64,000 nt of DNA, taken from Streptomyces sp. 1331.2 (GTDB lineage Bacteria; Actinomycetota; Actinomycetes; Streptomycetales; Streptomycetaceae). Position numbers and translations under genes: made by a program. The DNA lies in assembly GCF_900199205.1 (NCBI RefSeq), contig NZ_OBMJ01000001.1, positions 4,839,001 to 4,903,000 on the forward strand, read 5' to 3'. Positions 33,508 to 42,941 of this stretch are shown piece after piece (within the stretch, counting starts at the first letter, position 1; each line of letters begins with the position of its first letter). A model generated the notes under the pieces. It saw nothing but the letters and a program-made list of their open reading frames with translations. It was not told where the DNA came from and did no database searches.

Positions 33508-35214
33508 ATGGACGCTTCCACCACGGCCCGCCGGCTCGGCCGGGCGGCCGCCCTCGCCGTCGCCGTCGCGCTCGCGGTCACCGCGTGCACCTCGGGCGGG
33601 GGTGGCTCGGCCGGCGACGTGGCCAAGAGCGAGCCACCGAGACAGGACTCCCAGGACATCAACGCCAAGTCCCTGGACCAGATCAAGGACGGTGGCGAGG
33701 TGCGCTTCGCCCTGGACCAGTGGATCACCCAGTGGAACCCGCTCCAGGTGGACGGCGGTTCCTACACCGACACGGTGAACCTGGTCCGCGCCCTGGAACC
33801 CTCGCTGTTCAGCACCGACGCCTCCGGCACCTTCCGGGCGAACCCGGACTACCTGGTGGAGGCCAAGGTCACCTCGACCTCGCCGCAGGTGATCACGTAC
33901 AAGCTGAACCCCAAGGCCAAGTGGTCGGACGGCAAGCCGCTGAGCTACCTGGACTTCAAGGCCGACTGGCAGACGAGCAACGGCAAGGACCCGGCGTACA
34001 ACGGCTACGACCCGTCCGGCTACGAACTGATCTCCTCCGTCGAGCAGGGCGCCGACCCGACCGAGGTGAAGGTCACCTTCTCGGAGCCGTACGCGGACTG
34101 GCAGAACCTGTTCCGCCCGTTGGTCCCCGCGGCCGGCATCTCCACCCCGGACGACTTCAACAAGGGCTGGGTGGAGAAGGTCCCGATCACCGCGGGTGCG
34201 CTGAAGATCGGCGTGGCGGACAAGACCGCGCAGACCATCACCTTCGTCCCGGACCCGGCCTGGTGGGGCACCCGGGCCAAGGCAGACAAGATCACCTTCC
34301 GGGTGATGGACAAGGCCGCGAGCATCCAGGCCTACCTCAACAACGAGATCGACCTCGCCTCGGCCGGCACCGCCACCGCGTACGGGCAGCTCAAGAACGC
34401 CAAGGACACCGTGATCCGGGCCGCCAGCCCCTGGGACGAGGTGCACATCTCCTTCGGTGGCACCGGTGCGCTGGCCGACCAGCGGGTGCGCCAGGCGCTC
34501 GGCAAGGCGATCGACCGCTCGGCACTGATCAAGATCGCCAACAACGGGGTGCCGGTGGAGTTCAAGCCGCTCGGCAACCACATCATCATGCCCAACCAGG
34601 CCGGCTACCAGGACAATTCCGGCGACTGGGCCAAGTTCGACCTGGCCGCGGCGAAGAAGCTGCTGGACGAGGCCGGCTGGAAGGAGTCCGGCAGCGGCCA
34701 GCCGCGCACCAAGGACGGCCGGCCGCTGGAGCTGCACTGGGTGCTCAGCGACGGCACCGCGCAGGCCCAGCTCGACCTCGCCACCGCGGCGGCGGCGATG
34801 TGGCAGACGGCCGGTGTCAAGGTCGACCTGGACAAGGTGGCCGCCAACGACTACTTCGCCAAGTACGTGACCCCGGGCAAGTTCGACATCGCGAGCTGGC
34901 GCAACACCGACTCCTTCCCGAACTCCAAGAGCCTCGCCAACTTCCGCCTGCCGGTGGGCGACAACACCTTCAGCAACCCGTCCCGGCTGGGCACCGCGGA
35001 GATCGACGGCCTGCTGAAGCAGGCGGCCGGGACGGTCGACCCGGTGGAGGCCGCGAAGCTCTACAACCAGGCGGACGCGAAGATCTGGGAGCTCGGCCAC
35101 ACCGTCGAGCTCTACCAGCGGCCCGCCGTGGTGGCGGTGCGCAAGGGCCTCGCCAACTACGGCGCCTTCGGCCTCGCCCAGGAGGACTACAGCAAGGTCG
35201 GCTGGGAGAAGTAG
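33508..35214 (+). CDS. peptide ABC transporter substrate-binding lipoprotein (family 5)
   Basis: Extracellular solute-binding protein of family 5 (DppA/OppA type) for the adjacent importer. The ATG at 33508 has AGGGGGA upstream. The signal peptide ends in a lipobox VTAC (Cys27). Hallmarks are YLVEAKVTSTSPQVITYKLNPKAKWSDGKPL, the NPDYL segment and DQRVRQALGKAIDRSALI. 568 residues is normal. It is divergent from dppB and transcribed alone. Ligand length and sequence are not predictable. Confidence 0.93.
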   Translation: MDASTTARRLGRAAALAVAVALAVTACTSGGGGSAGDVAKSEPPRQDSQDINAKSLDQIKDGGEVRFALDQWITQWNPLQVDGGSYTDTVNLVRALEPSLFSTDASGTFRANPDYLVEAKVTSTSPQVITYKLNPKAKWSDGKPLSYLDFKADWQTSNGKDPAYNGYDPSGYELISSVEQGADPTEVKVTFSEPYADWQNLFRPLVPAAGISTPDDFNKGWVEKVPITAGALKIGVADKTAQTITFVPDPAWWGTRAKADKITFRVMDKAASIQAYLNNEIDLASAGTATAYGQLKNAKDTVIRAASPWDEVHISFGGTGALADQRVRQALGKAIDRSALIKIANNGVPVEFKPLGNHIIMPNQAGYQDNSGDWAKFDLAAAKKLLDEAGWKESGSGQPRTKDGRPLELHWVLSDGTAQAQLDLATAAAAMWQTAGVKVDLDKVAANDYFAKYVTPGKFDIASWRNTDSFPNSKSLANFRLPVGDNTFSNPSRLGTAEIDGLLKQAAGTVDPVEAAKLYNQADAKIWELGHTVELYQRPAVVAVRKGLANYGAFGLAQEDYSKVGWEK

Positions 35215-35660
35215 CGGCCGCGGCCGCCACCGGGACGGCCGCACGGCAGGCGCTGGCGAGCAGCGCGGTGATCACGAGGCCGGTGGCGCGGACAGGGGAA
35301 GGTCGGCTCCGCCGCCCCCGCTGTCCCGCCACCCGCCTTGACCTTCCGCGTTGCCCGCAGGCCGCCCGTGTCATGGGCCCCGCAGGGGCCTCGCTCCTCC
35401 AACCGGGACGAATCTAGCGGCGGGTTCCGGCCGTCCGGGGCGCAGCGCGCGGGGCGCGCCCGGAAACCTGCCGGGCTGTCACCCGGTTCGCGCACCGCGG
35501 CGTCAACTGCGGCTGACGGCAAGGAGAAAAGGGACATACCGGGGCCATCGCGGCCCGGGGGCCGTACGGGCTCCCGGGCCGCGCCGGTGCGTGCGCCGGG
35601 CCCGGGCCACTGCCAGGATGCGTCGGACGACCAGCCCCTTCCGACCCCGGAGCAGCTCCG
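35215..35660. other. 446-bp intergenic region
   Basis: After the binding protein and before ltrA, both rightward. A GC-rich palindrome just past the stop (gcggccgcggccgc near 35214) may terminate the upstream gene. Near 35520 there is a purine-rich stretch (ggcaaggagaaaaggga) that resembles a ribosome site but is followed by no ATG/GTG frame of interest. Nothing else stands out. Confidence 0.45.
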
Positions 35661-36869
35661 ATGGCCAGTGATCCCGCCGCCGCGGCACCCCGCACGCGCC
35701 ACGTCGACCCGCCGCCGGTGCGCCGGATGGTCCCGCGCGACCGCCACGAGCCGCACCGGGTCGCCACCCCGCTGGAACTCTTCTTCGACCTCTGCTTCGT
35801 GGTCGCGGTCGGCCAGGCGGGGCGCGAACTGGCCCACTCCCTCGCCGCCGGGCACTACGGGGAGGGCCTGCGCGGCTACGTGCTGGCCTTCTTCGCGATC
35901 TGGTGGGCCTGGATGAACTTCACCTGGTTCGCCTCCGCCTACGACTGCGACGACGTGCCGTACCGGGTCACCACGCTGGTGCAGATCGCCGGGGTGCTGA
36001 TCCTCGCCGCCGGGGTGCCGCGGCTGTTCGCCACCCAGGACATGGCGCTGTCGATCACCGGGTACGTGGTGATGCGCCTGGCGATGGTGACCCAGTGGCT
36101 GCGCGCGGCGGCCGGCGAGCAGGGCGAGGCACGCCGGGTCGCGCTGCGCTACGCGCTGGGGATCGCCCTCTGCCAGGTCGGCTGGGTGGTCGTGCTGTTC
36201 CTGCCGCACGGCGCCCGGCCGTACGTCCTCCCGATCGGCGTGCTGTGCGAGCTCGCCGTGCCGGTGATCGCCGAGCTGCGGACGCAGACCTCCTGGCACC
36301 CGCACCACATCGCCGAGCGGTACGGGCTGTTCACCCTGATCGTGCTGGGCGAGACGGTGGCGGCGGCGACCGTCGCCGTGCAGTCCGCGGTGGACGAGCA
36401 CGAGGAGCTGGGCCGGCTGGTGCCGGTGGCCATCGGCGGCCTGCTGATCTGCTTCGCGGCCTGGTGGATCTACTTCGCCCGGCCCGTCCACGAGCACCTG
36501 CGCTCCAACCGGCAGGCCTTCGCCTGGGGTTACGGGCACTACCTGGTGTTCGGCTCGGCGGCGGCGATCGGCGCCGGGCTGGAGGTGGCGGTGGAGTCGA
36601 CCGTGCACAAGGCGGAGATCTCCGAGCGGGCCGCCACCGCCACGGTCACCGTGCCCACGGCGCTCTACCTGGTCACGGTCTGGTTCCTGCACTCCCGGCA
36701 CACCAAGCGGGGCGCGGTCGCCCAGGCCTTGGCGCCGGCGGGCGCCGTCCTGGTACTGGCCTGCACCGCGCTCGGCGGCCCCGGGGTGCTCGCCGCGGGC
36801 CTGGTCTGCGCGCTGATGGTGGCGGCGGGAGTGCTGGTCCACAGCCGGGAGAGCCGGACCTCGGTCTAG
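35661..36869 (+). CDS. ltrA: LtrA family (low temperature requirement) membrane protein
   Basis: Multi-pass membrane protein of the low-temperature-requirement A family; the biochemical role is unknown. Family hallmarks: TPLELFFDLCFVVAVGQ near the N-terminus, WWAWMNFTWFASAYD, QTSWHPHHIAERYGLF and IVLGETV. About ten helices in 402 residues. ATG at 35661 follows cggagcagctccg. Its TAG stop and that of the convergent LysR gene share the palindrome CTAG, so the two genes overlap by 4 bp. Confidence 0.92.
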   Translation: MASDPAAAAPRTRHVDPPPVRRMVPRDRHEPHRVATPLELFFDLCFVVAVGQAGRELAHSLAAGHYGEGLRGYVLAFFAIWWAWMNFTWFASAYDCDDVPYRVTTLVQIAGVLILAAGVPRLFATQDMALSITGYVVMRLAMVTQWLRAAAGEQGEARRVALRYALGIALCQVGWVVVLFLPHGARPYVLPIGVLCELAVPVIAELRTQTSWHPHHIAERYGLFTLIVLGETVAAATVAVQSAVDEHEELGRLVPVAIGGLLICFAAWWIYFARPVHEHLRSNRQAFAWGYGHYLVFGSAAAIGAGLEVAVESTVHKAEISERAATATVTVPTALYLVTVWFLHSRHTKRGAVAQALAPAGAVLVLACTALGGPGVLAAGLVCALMVAAGVLVHSRESRTSV

Positions 36870-37846
36870 GAACCAGCCCGCCCCAGCAGCACCGGTTGGT
36901 GCCGCGCCAGCCAGGCCAGGTAGGCCGGGTTGACCCTGGCCAGATCCAGGTAGGCGGCGCGCAGTTCGCCGTACAGCGCGTCCAGTGCGGGCGGGCTGAG
37001 CGCACGCGGGCGCCAGGTGAACAGCAGCCGGACGGCCAGCGGATCCCCGTGCACCGGCCGGACGACGGTGCCGGGCCCGGGCGGTGCGGTCGGCTGGCAG
37101 GGGCGGACGGCCTCGCCGGAGGCGACCAGCTCGGCGGCGGTGGCGTTGTCCCGCACCTGCAGCACCCGGGGATTGAGCCCGGCCTCGCTGAACGCCCGGC
37201 GCATCGCCGCGTACTCGTGGTCGGCGGTCGGGTCGACCATCCAGGTGTCCCCGCCGAGGTCGGCGAGGTGGACGACCGGGCGGGCGGCGGCCGGGTGCCC
37301 GGCGGCGAGTTCGACGAACTGCGGCTCGCGGTCCATCAGCACCCGCTGCTCGGCGTCGGCCGGCACTCGCAGCGGGAAGCCTTCGCTCTCGTGCACGAAG
37401 GCCACGTCCAGCTGGTCGGCGGCGACCATCCGCAGCAGCGCGCTGGCGGAGATGTCCACGTGGAGGGTGGTGTCGGTGTCCGGCAGCCGCTCGTGCACCC
37501 GGCGCAGCCAGGCCGCGACCGCCCGGCTGCCGACGCTGCCGATGCGCAGCCGGCGCTGCCGGCCCGCCCCGGTGGCGTCGCGGGCCTCCTGACGGGCGGC
37601 GGCCACCAGCGCGGCCATCTCGGTGATCACGGGCCGGGCGCGGGAGAGCACCGAGTGGCCGAGCGCGGTCGGCCGGCTGCCGGTCTGCTCGCGGGTGAAC
37701 AGGGTGCCGCCGATGGCCCGTTCGATGCGGTGCAGCTGGGTGGTGAGAGAGGGCTGGGTCATGCCGAGTTGGAGCGCGGCCTTGCGGAGGCTGCCGGTGT
37801 CGGCGATGGCGCACAGCACCCGGAGGTGTCTCACGTCGAGCTCCAC
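36866..37846 (-). CDS. LysR-type regulator, probable activator of snapalysin genes
   Basis: 326-residue LysR family regulator: winged helix at 1-60 (LRVLCAIADTGSLRKAALQLGMTQPSLTTQL) and a substrate-binding-like effector domain. The GTG at 37846 is chosen because LysR homologues start MELDVRHLRVL; an ATG 51 bp upstream would add an untypical tail. It is divergent from a snapalysin gene 254 bp away. In Streptomyces a divergently encoded LysR activator is the established partner of the small neutral protease, so control of the protease pair is likely. It converges with ltrA, sharing the CTAG stop palindrome. Confidence 0.9.
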   Translation of the reverse strand: MELDVRHLRVLCAIADTGSLRKAALQLGMTQPSLTTQLHRIERAIGGTLFTREQTGSRPTALGHSVLSRARPVITEMAALVAAARQEARDATGAGRQRRLRIGSVGSRAVAAWLRRVHERLPDTDTTLHVDISASALLRMVAADQLDVAFVHESEGFPLRVPADAEQRVLMDREPQFVELAAGHPAAARPVVHLADLGGDTWMVDPTADHEYAAMRRAFSEAGLNPRVLQVRDNATAAELVASGEAVRPCQPTAPPGPGTVVRPVHGDPLAVRLLFTWRPRALSPPALDALYGELRAAYLDLARVNPAYLAWLARHQPVLLGRAGS

Positions 37847-37968
37847 GTCCGGAGCATAGACGCAGCCGAGCCGTCTCGCCAAGGACATGACAGGCAATCA
37901 AGGCTCCGTCACGGAGCGCTCCACGTGCCGCCACAGGCCGCCACGCGCTGCCGCCGGTATGCGGCGGT

Positions 37969-38100
37969 GCTATCGCGGGTTGACATCATCCGCGGCGGGC
38001 CCGCCCGGGTCGAAGCTCTGGGACATCACCCGTTGACCAGGTGTCCCCCAGGGCCGGCCCCCAACCGGCCACGGCACCACAGGAATCGGAGCACCCCCAC
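37969..38100 (+). promoter_or_regulatory. promoter/leader of snapalysin 1 (duplicated block)
   Basis: 132-bp block between the LysR gene and the first snapalysin. TTGACA at 37980-37985 is a perfect -35; no matching -10 is visible, consistent with activator dependence. A ggccgg/ccggcc hairpin lies in the leader. The same block recurs at 38937-39068, 968 bp away, with changes confined mainly to the GC-rich stretch after the -35. Confidence 0.65.
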
Positions 38101-38757
38101 ATGAAGCGATCCGTGCTGTCCGCCACCCTCGGCCTCGCCCTCGCGGCCGGCCTCGCGGTGCTGCCCGTCACCACCGCCGCCGCGGCCGCACCGGCCGCGC
38201 CCGCCGCCGCGGCCGCCCCGGGCTACACCGCCTCGACGTACGCCGGCTCGGCCGCCCAGGCCGCGAACAACCGGGCCTTCTTCCAGGCCGTGGTGGCCTC
38301 GGTCAAGGCCAAGCGGGCCGCCAACCCGTGGCTGCAGACCGTCACCGTCACCTACGACACCGGCAACGCGCCCTCCTTCGCCGGCCAGATAGCCAGCGCC
38401 GCGCAGATCTGGAACAGCTCGGTGCGCAACGTCCGACTCCAGGAGACCGGCGGCAACGGCGACTTCTCGTACTACGAGGGCAGCGACAGCCAGGGCTCCT
38501 ACGCCAGCACCGACGGGCACGGCCACGGCTACGTCTTCCTCGACTACCAGCAGAACCAGGAATACGACTCGGTGCGCGTCACCACCCACGAAACCGGCCA
38601 TGTGCTCGGCCTGCCCGACGACTACTCCGGCCCGTGCAGCGAGCTGATGTCCGGCGGCGGCCCCGGCCCCTCCTGCACCAACCCCTACCCCGACGCCAAC
38701 GAGCGCAGCCAGGTCGACTACCTCTGGGCGAACGGCCTCGCGGCGGCGAACCGGTAA
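38101..38757 (+). CDS. snpA: snapalysin-type small neutral metalloprotease (M7), copy 1
   Basis: Secreted zinc protease of family M7. A signal peptide with KR near the start and an Ala-rich h-region (residues 1-30) is followed by a short propeptide. The M7 signature HExxHxxGxxD is HETGHVLGLPDDY: zinc ligands His163, His167 and Asp173, catalytic Glu164. Cys179 and Cys192 can form the single disulphide. 218 residues; ATG 38101 preceded by ggag. Divergent from the LysR regulator. A near-copy follows 311 bp downstream, with identical signal peptide and leader. Confidence 0.94.
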   Translation: MKRSVLSATLGLALAAGLAVLPVTTAAAAAPAAPAAAAAPGYTASTYAGSAAQAANNRAFFQAVVASVKAKRAANPWLQTVTVTYDTGNAPSFAGQIASAAQIWNSSVRNVRLQETGGNGDFSYYEGSDSQGSYASTDGHGHGYVFLDYQQNQEYDSVRVTTHETGHVLGLPDDYSGPCSELMSGGGPGPSCTNPYPDANERSQVDYLWANGLAAANR

Positions 38758-38784
38758 GCAACGCAGCGGAGTTCGGGCACGGCA

Positions 38785-38810
38785 GGCCGCTCGGCCGGAA
38801 TCGAGCGGCC
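38785..38810 (+). terminator. hairpin after snapalysin 1
   Basis: Nine-bp inverted repeat ggccgctcg/cgagcggcc with an 8-base loop, 27 bp past the stop codon. No T-run follows, as is common for terminators in this group. Confidence 0.5.
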
Positions 38811-38936
38811 CGCCGCTCCGGGTACTTCCCCGCTCGGGAGCCTAGCCGCCCCCGGAACGGAATGCCAGGGGCACGGTTGGGTCAAGGCGAGGAAAAGGCG
38901 ACCCAAAGCGGCGGGGCGGCCCGGGTATTGCACGGA

Positions 38937-39068
38937 GCTATCGCGGGTTGACATCATCCGCGCGCCCGCCGGGCTGCCCGAAGCTCTGGGACATCACCCG
39001 TTGACCAGGTGTCCCCCAGGGCCGGCCCCCAACCGGCCACGGCACCACAGGAATCGGAGCACCCCCAC
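38937..39068 (+). promoter_or_regulatory. promoter/leader of snapalysin 2 (duplicated block)
   Basis: Second copy of the 132-bp leader. TTGACA is at 38948-38953, 121 bp before the ATG exactly as in copy 1. From gaagctctggg to the ATG the two copies are identical, so both genes should answer to the same activator. Confidence 0.65.
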
Positions 39069-39695
39069 ATGAAGCGATCCGTGCTGTCCGCCACCCTCGG
39101 CCTCGCCCTCGCGGCCGGCCTCGCCGTGCTGCCCGTCACCACCGCCGCCGCGGCCGCACCGGCTGCTCCGGCCGCCCCGGGCTACACCGCCTCGACGTAC
39201 GCCGGCTCGGCCGCGGAGACCGCGGACAACCAGGCCTTCTTCCAGGCCGTGATGGCCTCCGCCAAGGCCAAGCAGGCCGCCAACCCGGGCCTGGCCACCG
39301 TCGTGGTCACCTACGACGCCAGCTCCGCCCCGACCTTCCGCACCCAGATAGCCAGCGCCGCGCAGATCTGGAACAGCTCGGTCAGTAACGTCCAGCTGCG
39401 CTCCGGCTCGGCCGCCGACTTCTCGTACTACGAGGGCAACGACAGCCGCGGCTCCTACGCCAGCACCGACGGGCACGGGCGCGGCTACATCTTCCTCGAC
39501 TACCAGCAGAACCGGCAGTACAACTCGGTCCGGGTGACGGCCCACGAGACCGGCCACGTGCTCGGCCTGCCCGACCACTACTCCGGCCCGTGCAGCGAGC
39601 TGATGTCCGGCGGCGGCCCGGGCACCTCCTGCACCAACCCCTACCCGAACAGCACCGAGCGCAGCCGCGTCAACTCCCTGTGGGCGCGCGGCTGA
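39069..39695 (+). CDS. snapalysin-type small neutral metalloprotease (M7), copy 2
   Basis: Tandem paralogue of the preceding gene, 208 residues. The first 36 or so residues are identical; the mature regions have diverged (for example KQAANPGLATVVVTYDASS against KRAANPWLQTVTVTYDTGN). The catalytic signature HETGHVLGLPDHY is intact (His159, Glu160, His163, Asp169), as is the ELMSGGGPG segment. The propeptide region is 3 residues shorter and the C-terminus ends earlier (SLWARG). Both copies look functional, so this is a dose or specificity duplication rather than decay. Confidence 0.93.
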   Translation: MKRSVLSATLGLALAAGLAVLPVTTAAAAAPAAPAAPGYTASTYAGSAAETADNQAFFQAVMASAKAKQAANPGLATVVVTYDASSAPTFRTQIASAAQIWNSSVSNVQLRSGSAADFSYYEGNDSRGSYASTDGHGRGYIFLDYQQNRQYNSVRVTAHETGHVLGLPDHYSGPCSELMSGGGPGTSCTNPYPNSTERSRVNSLWARG

Positions 39696-39721
39696 TCCAC
39701 CGCCGAACCCCCGGCCCGGCC

Positions 39722-39752
39722 GCACCCGTTGCGGCCGGGCCGCAACGGGTGC
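39722..39752 (+). terminator. strong palindromic hairpin after snapalysin 2
   Basis: Near-perfect palindrome, arms gcacccgttgcggcc and its complement with almost no loop, 27 bp after the stop codon. Probable terminator isolating the protease pair from the pentapeptide gene. Confidence 0.65.
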
Positions 39753-39814
39753 GCCGCCGGATTGTCGGTACCCCGTGGGAGCATGCGGGCGACACCCGTC
39801 CGAAAGGTTCCGCC

Positions 39815-40474
39815 ATGCTCCGCTCCGCCCCCGACCGGCTCACCGACCTGCCGTACGCCGAGGTGCTGAGCCCGCACACCGGGCCGCTGCGCAGCGACGC
39901 GCGCTACGACACCGCGCACTTCGACGGCGGCGAGCACACCGACGAGTCGGGCGCCGGCGCGGCCTTCCTGGAGTGCGCGTTCACCGGCGTCGCACTCAGC
40001 GGGGTCAAGCTGCGCCAGGCCCGCTTCAACGAGGTGTGGGTGCACGCCGGCCGCTGGGTGACCTGCGACCTCAGCGACTCCGAGTGGCAGGACAGCGCCT
40101 TCGTCGGCGGCGTGCTGGCCGGGATCGCCGCGTACGGTTCGGCGCTGCGCCGGGTGGTGTTCCGCGGCTGCAAGCTGGAGGCGGTCAACCTGCGGGCGGC
40201 CGTCCTGCGGGACGTGGTCTTCGAGGACTGCCTGCTGCGCGACGTGGACTTCGGCGAGGCGAAGCTGACCGGGGTGTCCTTCCCCGGCTCGACGCTGGAG
40301 GAGGTCCGGCTGCGCGGGGCCGCCCTGAGCAAGACCGACCTGCGCGGCGCCGTCCGGCTCGGCCTGGCCGACGGCCACCAGGGGCTGCGCGGGGCGGTGA
40401 TCAGCTCCACCCAACTGCTGGAGCTGGCCCCGCAGTTCGCGCAGGCGCTGGGGATCGAGGTGAAGGACCGCTGA
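39815..40474 (+). CDS. pentapeptide repeat protein
   Basis: 219-residue right-handed quadrilateral beta-helix protein. Repeats with Leu/Phe at the central position run from about residue 45 to 195 (ALSGVKLRQARFNEV, AVNLRAAVLRDVVFEDC, LRDVDFGEAKLTGVSF, ALSKTDLRGAVRLG). The ATG at 39815 has gaaagg upstream; the open frame before it is the tail of a snapalysin shadow. No signal peptide. Some family members protect DNA gyrase, but nothing here points to that, and most streptomycete copies are of unknown function. Confidence 0.88.
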   Translation: MLRSAPDRLTDLPYAEVLSPHTGPLRSDARYDTAHFDGGEHTDESGAGAAFLECAFTGVALSGVKLRQARFNEVWVHAGRWVTCDLSDSEWQDSAFVGGVLAGIAAYGSALRRVVFRGCKLEAVNLRAAVLRDVVFEDCLLRDVDFGEAKLTGVSFPGSTLEEVRLRGAALSKTDLRGAVRLGLADGHQGLRGAVISSTQLLELAPQFAQALGIEVKDR

Positions 40475-40674
40475 CCGCCTGCCCGCTCCGTCCCTCCCCG
40501 GCGTTTCCGTCCTGCGTTCAGCCCGGCGTCGTTCGGTGACTCCCGGACGAACAGTCCGCCAAACCTGGTGCACGCATCTGGTGGCCCGCTCCGTGCGCGC
40601 TGGAGACTTCTCCCCGATCGAGTGAGCCCCGACTTGTGTACACAACATCGCCAGTGAAGGGACGGGTTGGGCTG

Positions 40675-42744
40675 ATGGCCGAGCTGAGTCGCAGGAAGTT
40701 CGTCACGCTGTCCGGGGCCGCCGCGGCCGGTCTCGCCGTCGCCGGGACCGGCGCCGCGGGGGCCGCCCCCGGAGCCGCGGCCGCCACCGCCTCCACCACC
40801 GCACTCACCACGACCGGCACCATCACCGACGTGCGGCACGTGGTGATCCTGATGCAGGAGAACCGCAGCTTCGACCACTACTTCGGCATGCTGCGCGGCG
40901 TGCGCGGCTTCGCCGACCGCAGCGCCATCCAGATCGCCGGCGGCTACAGCGTCTTCAACCAGCCCAACGGCCTGCTCTCCCGCCAGTACCCGTGGCAGTT
41001 CAGCCTCACCAAGCCGGCCGGCGGCGCCGACCCCGAGCGCCTCGCCCAGTGCAACGGGGACCTCTCGCACGGCTGGAGCGACCAGCACAGCGCCTGGAAC
41101 AGCGGCAAGCTGGACAACTGGGTCGCCGCCAAGGGCAACGTCCGCACCCTCGGCTTCCTCACCCGCCAGGACATCCCGTTCCACTACGCGCTGGCCGAGA
41201 ACTGGACCATCTGCGACGCCTACCACTGCTCGGTGCTCAGCGCGACCGGCCCCAACCGCACCTACCACTGGTCCGGCCAGATCGACCCCTCCGGCGCCGC
41301 GGGCGGCCCGGCCTACGACGGCGGCGACGAGAAGGGCCTGCGCTGGCAGACCTACGCCGAGGCGCTGGAGAACGCCGGGGTCAGCTGGAAGGTGTACCAG
41401 AACGCCGCCGACAACTACGGTGACAACGCCCTGGCCTACTTCAGCCAGTTCTCCGGCGCCCCGGCCGGCAGCCCGCTGGCCGTCAAGGGCATGGGCTCGG
41501 TGCCCAAGGTCACCGGCCGGACCCCGGACGACATCGTCGCCGCGATCAAGGCCGACGTGCTGAACGGCACCCTCCCGCAGGTGAGCTGGATCGTCCCCGA
41601 CCAGGGTTCCTCCGAGCACCCGTACGCCACCCCGGCCGACGGCGCGCACTTCGTCCACAACGTGATCGACGCGCTCAACGCGGACCCGAACGTCTTCGAC
41701 TCCTCCGTCCTGTTCATCAACTACGACGAGAACGACGGCTTCTTCGACCACGTCCCGCCGCCGGTCGCCCCGGCCGGCACCCCGGGCGAGTTCTACAACG
41801 GCACCAGCATCGGCCTCGGCTTCCGCGTCCCGATGCTCACGATCTCGCCCTGGACCCGCGGTGGCTGGGTCAACTCCGAGACCTTCGACCACACCTCGGT
41901 GCTGCGCTTCCTGGAGACCTGGACGTCCGCCCTCGGCACGCCCGCGCAGTGCGTGAACATCAGCGACTGGCGCCGCCGCGTCTGCGGCGACCTCACCAGC
42001 GTGTTCGACTTCGCCAACCCGGTGTACGGCCTGCCCGCACTGCCCGACACCTCCCAGACCATCGGCCTGTCCACCTGCGGCCCGCTGCCCAACCCGGCCC
42101 CGGTGAACAACCAGCTCCCGCTGCAGGAGTCCGGCACCCGGCCGGCCCGCGCCCTGCCCTACCAGCCGAACGCCAACCTGGACCACCTGGAGTTCGGCTC
42201 GGCCGGGGTGATGAAGGTCTGGATCGGCATGGCCAACGGGGGCAGCAAGACCTCGCACTTCGCCGCCTACGCCAACGCCTACCGCAGCGGCGGCCCCTGG
42301 CAGTACACGGTGGACCCGGGCGGCAGCACCAGCGACTTCTTCAACTGCGGCACCGGCTTCGGCGGCGGCCCCTACGACCTCTCGGTGGTCGGCCCCAACC
42401 GCTTCCTGCGCCGCTTCAAGGGCGATGCGACGAAGGCGGGCAAGAACGCCGCCGTCACCGCCTCGTACGCCGTCGAGCCGGGAACGGGCAAGCTCGCGGT
42501 GTACTTCAAGCTGGCCAACAACGGCAGCACGCCGATGACCTTCACCATCGCGTCGAACAACTACCGCACGGACGGTCCCTGGACCTACCAGGTCCCGGCC
42601 GGCGGCAGCGTCACCGACTACTTCAACGCCGTCGCCTACACCAACGGCTGGTACGACTTCACCGTGACGGTCGACGCGGACGCCGGCTGGTCCCAGCGCT
42701 TCACCGGCCACCTGGAGACGGGCGCGCCCAGCGTCAGCGGCTGA
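40675..42744 (+). CDS. Tat-exported phospholipase C (phosphocholine-specific type)
   Basis: Secreted phosphoesterase of the non-haemolytic/acidocalcisomal phospholipase C family (phosphoesterase superfamily). A Tat signal (SRRKFVTLSGAAAAGLAVA) starts near residue 5. The metal site motif MQENRSFDHYFG lies near 60, with SATGPNRTYHWSG and NYDENDGFFDHVPPP further on. Two C-terminal DUF756 domains follow (about 490-690), each with an AYRSGGPWQY or NYRTDGPWTY motif. The ATG at 40675 is preferred because the Tat motif then lies at the usual place; a GTG at 40636 would add 13 residues. It likely releases phosphate or choline from phospholipids. Confidence 0.93.
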   Translation: MAELSRRKFVTLSGAAAAGLAVAGTGAAGAAPGAAAATASTTALTTTGTITDVRHVVILMQENRSFDHYFGMLRGVRGFADRSAIQIAGGYSVFNQPNGLLSRQYPWQFSLTKPAGGADPERLAQCNGDLSHGWSDQHSAWNSGKLDNWVAAKGNVRTLGFLTRQDIPFHYALAENWTICDAYHCSVLSATGPNRTYHWSGQIDPSGAAGGPAYDGGDEKGLRWQTYAEALENAGVSWKVYQNAADNYGDNALAYFSQFSGAPAGSPLAVKGMGSVPKVTGRTPDDIVAAIKADVLNGTLPQVSWIVPDQGSSEHPYATPADGAHFVHNVIDALNADPNVFDSSVLFINYDENDGFFDHVPPPVAPAGTPGEFYNGTSIGLGFRVPMLTISPWTRGGWVNSETFDHTSVLRFLETWTSALGTPAQCVNISDWRRRVCGDLTSVFDFANPVYGLPALPDTSQTIGLSTCGPLPNPAPVNNQLPLQESGTRPARALPYQPNANLDHLEFGSAGVMKVWIGMANGGSKTSHFAAYANAYRSGGPWQYTVDPGGSTSDFFNCGTGFGGGPYDLSVVGPNRFLRRFKGDATKAGKNAAVTASYAVEPGTGKLAVYFKLANNGSTPMTFTIASNNYRTDGPWTYQVPAGGSVTDYFNAVAYTNGWYDFTVTVDADAGWSQRFTGHLETGAPSVSG

Positions 42745-42941
42745 CCGGGAGGACTCAGGCGTACGGGCCCCGCGGAAACCACGAATCGTGGACCTCGCGG
42801 GGCCCGTGCGCCTGCGGGAGCGCCCCGGCTACGGCCCGGGGCGCGTTCGGCAGGGACCGAAGGCTCAAGGTGCGTCCCTCCGGGCCCGGTGTGAGAGTGG
42901 GGGCAGCCCGGTATCCCGACATTCCCTCCGGAGGAGGAGTC

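Noticed and set aside
35500..35560. Small gene after a purine-rich ribosome-site-like stretch
   Set aside because: No ATG, GTG or TTG at proper spacing leads to a frame with reasonable codon use.
35187..37934. Very long minus-strand open frame (about 915 codons)
   Set aside because: Shadow of ltrA and the LysR gene with Arg/Ala/Gly-rich random composition; similar antisense frames across the window were set aside for the same reason.
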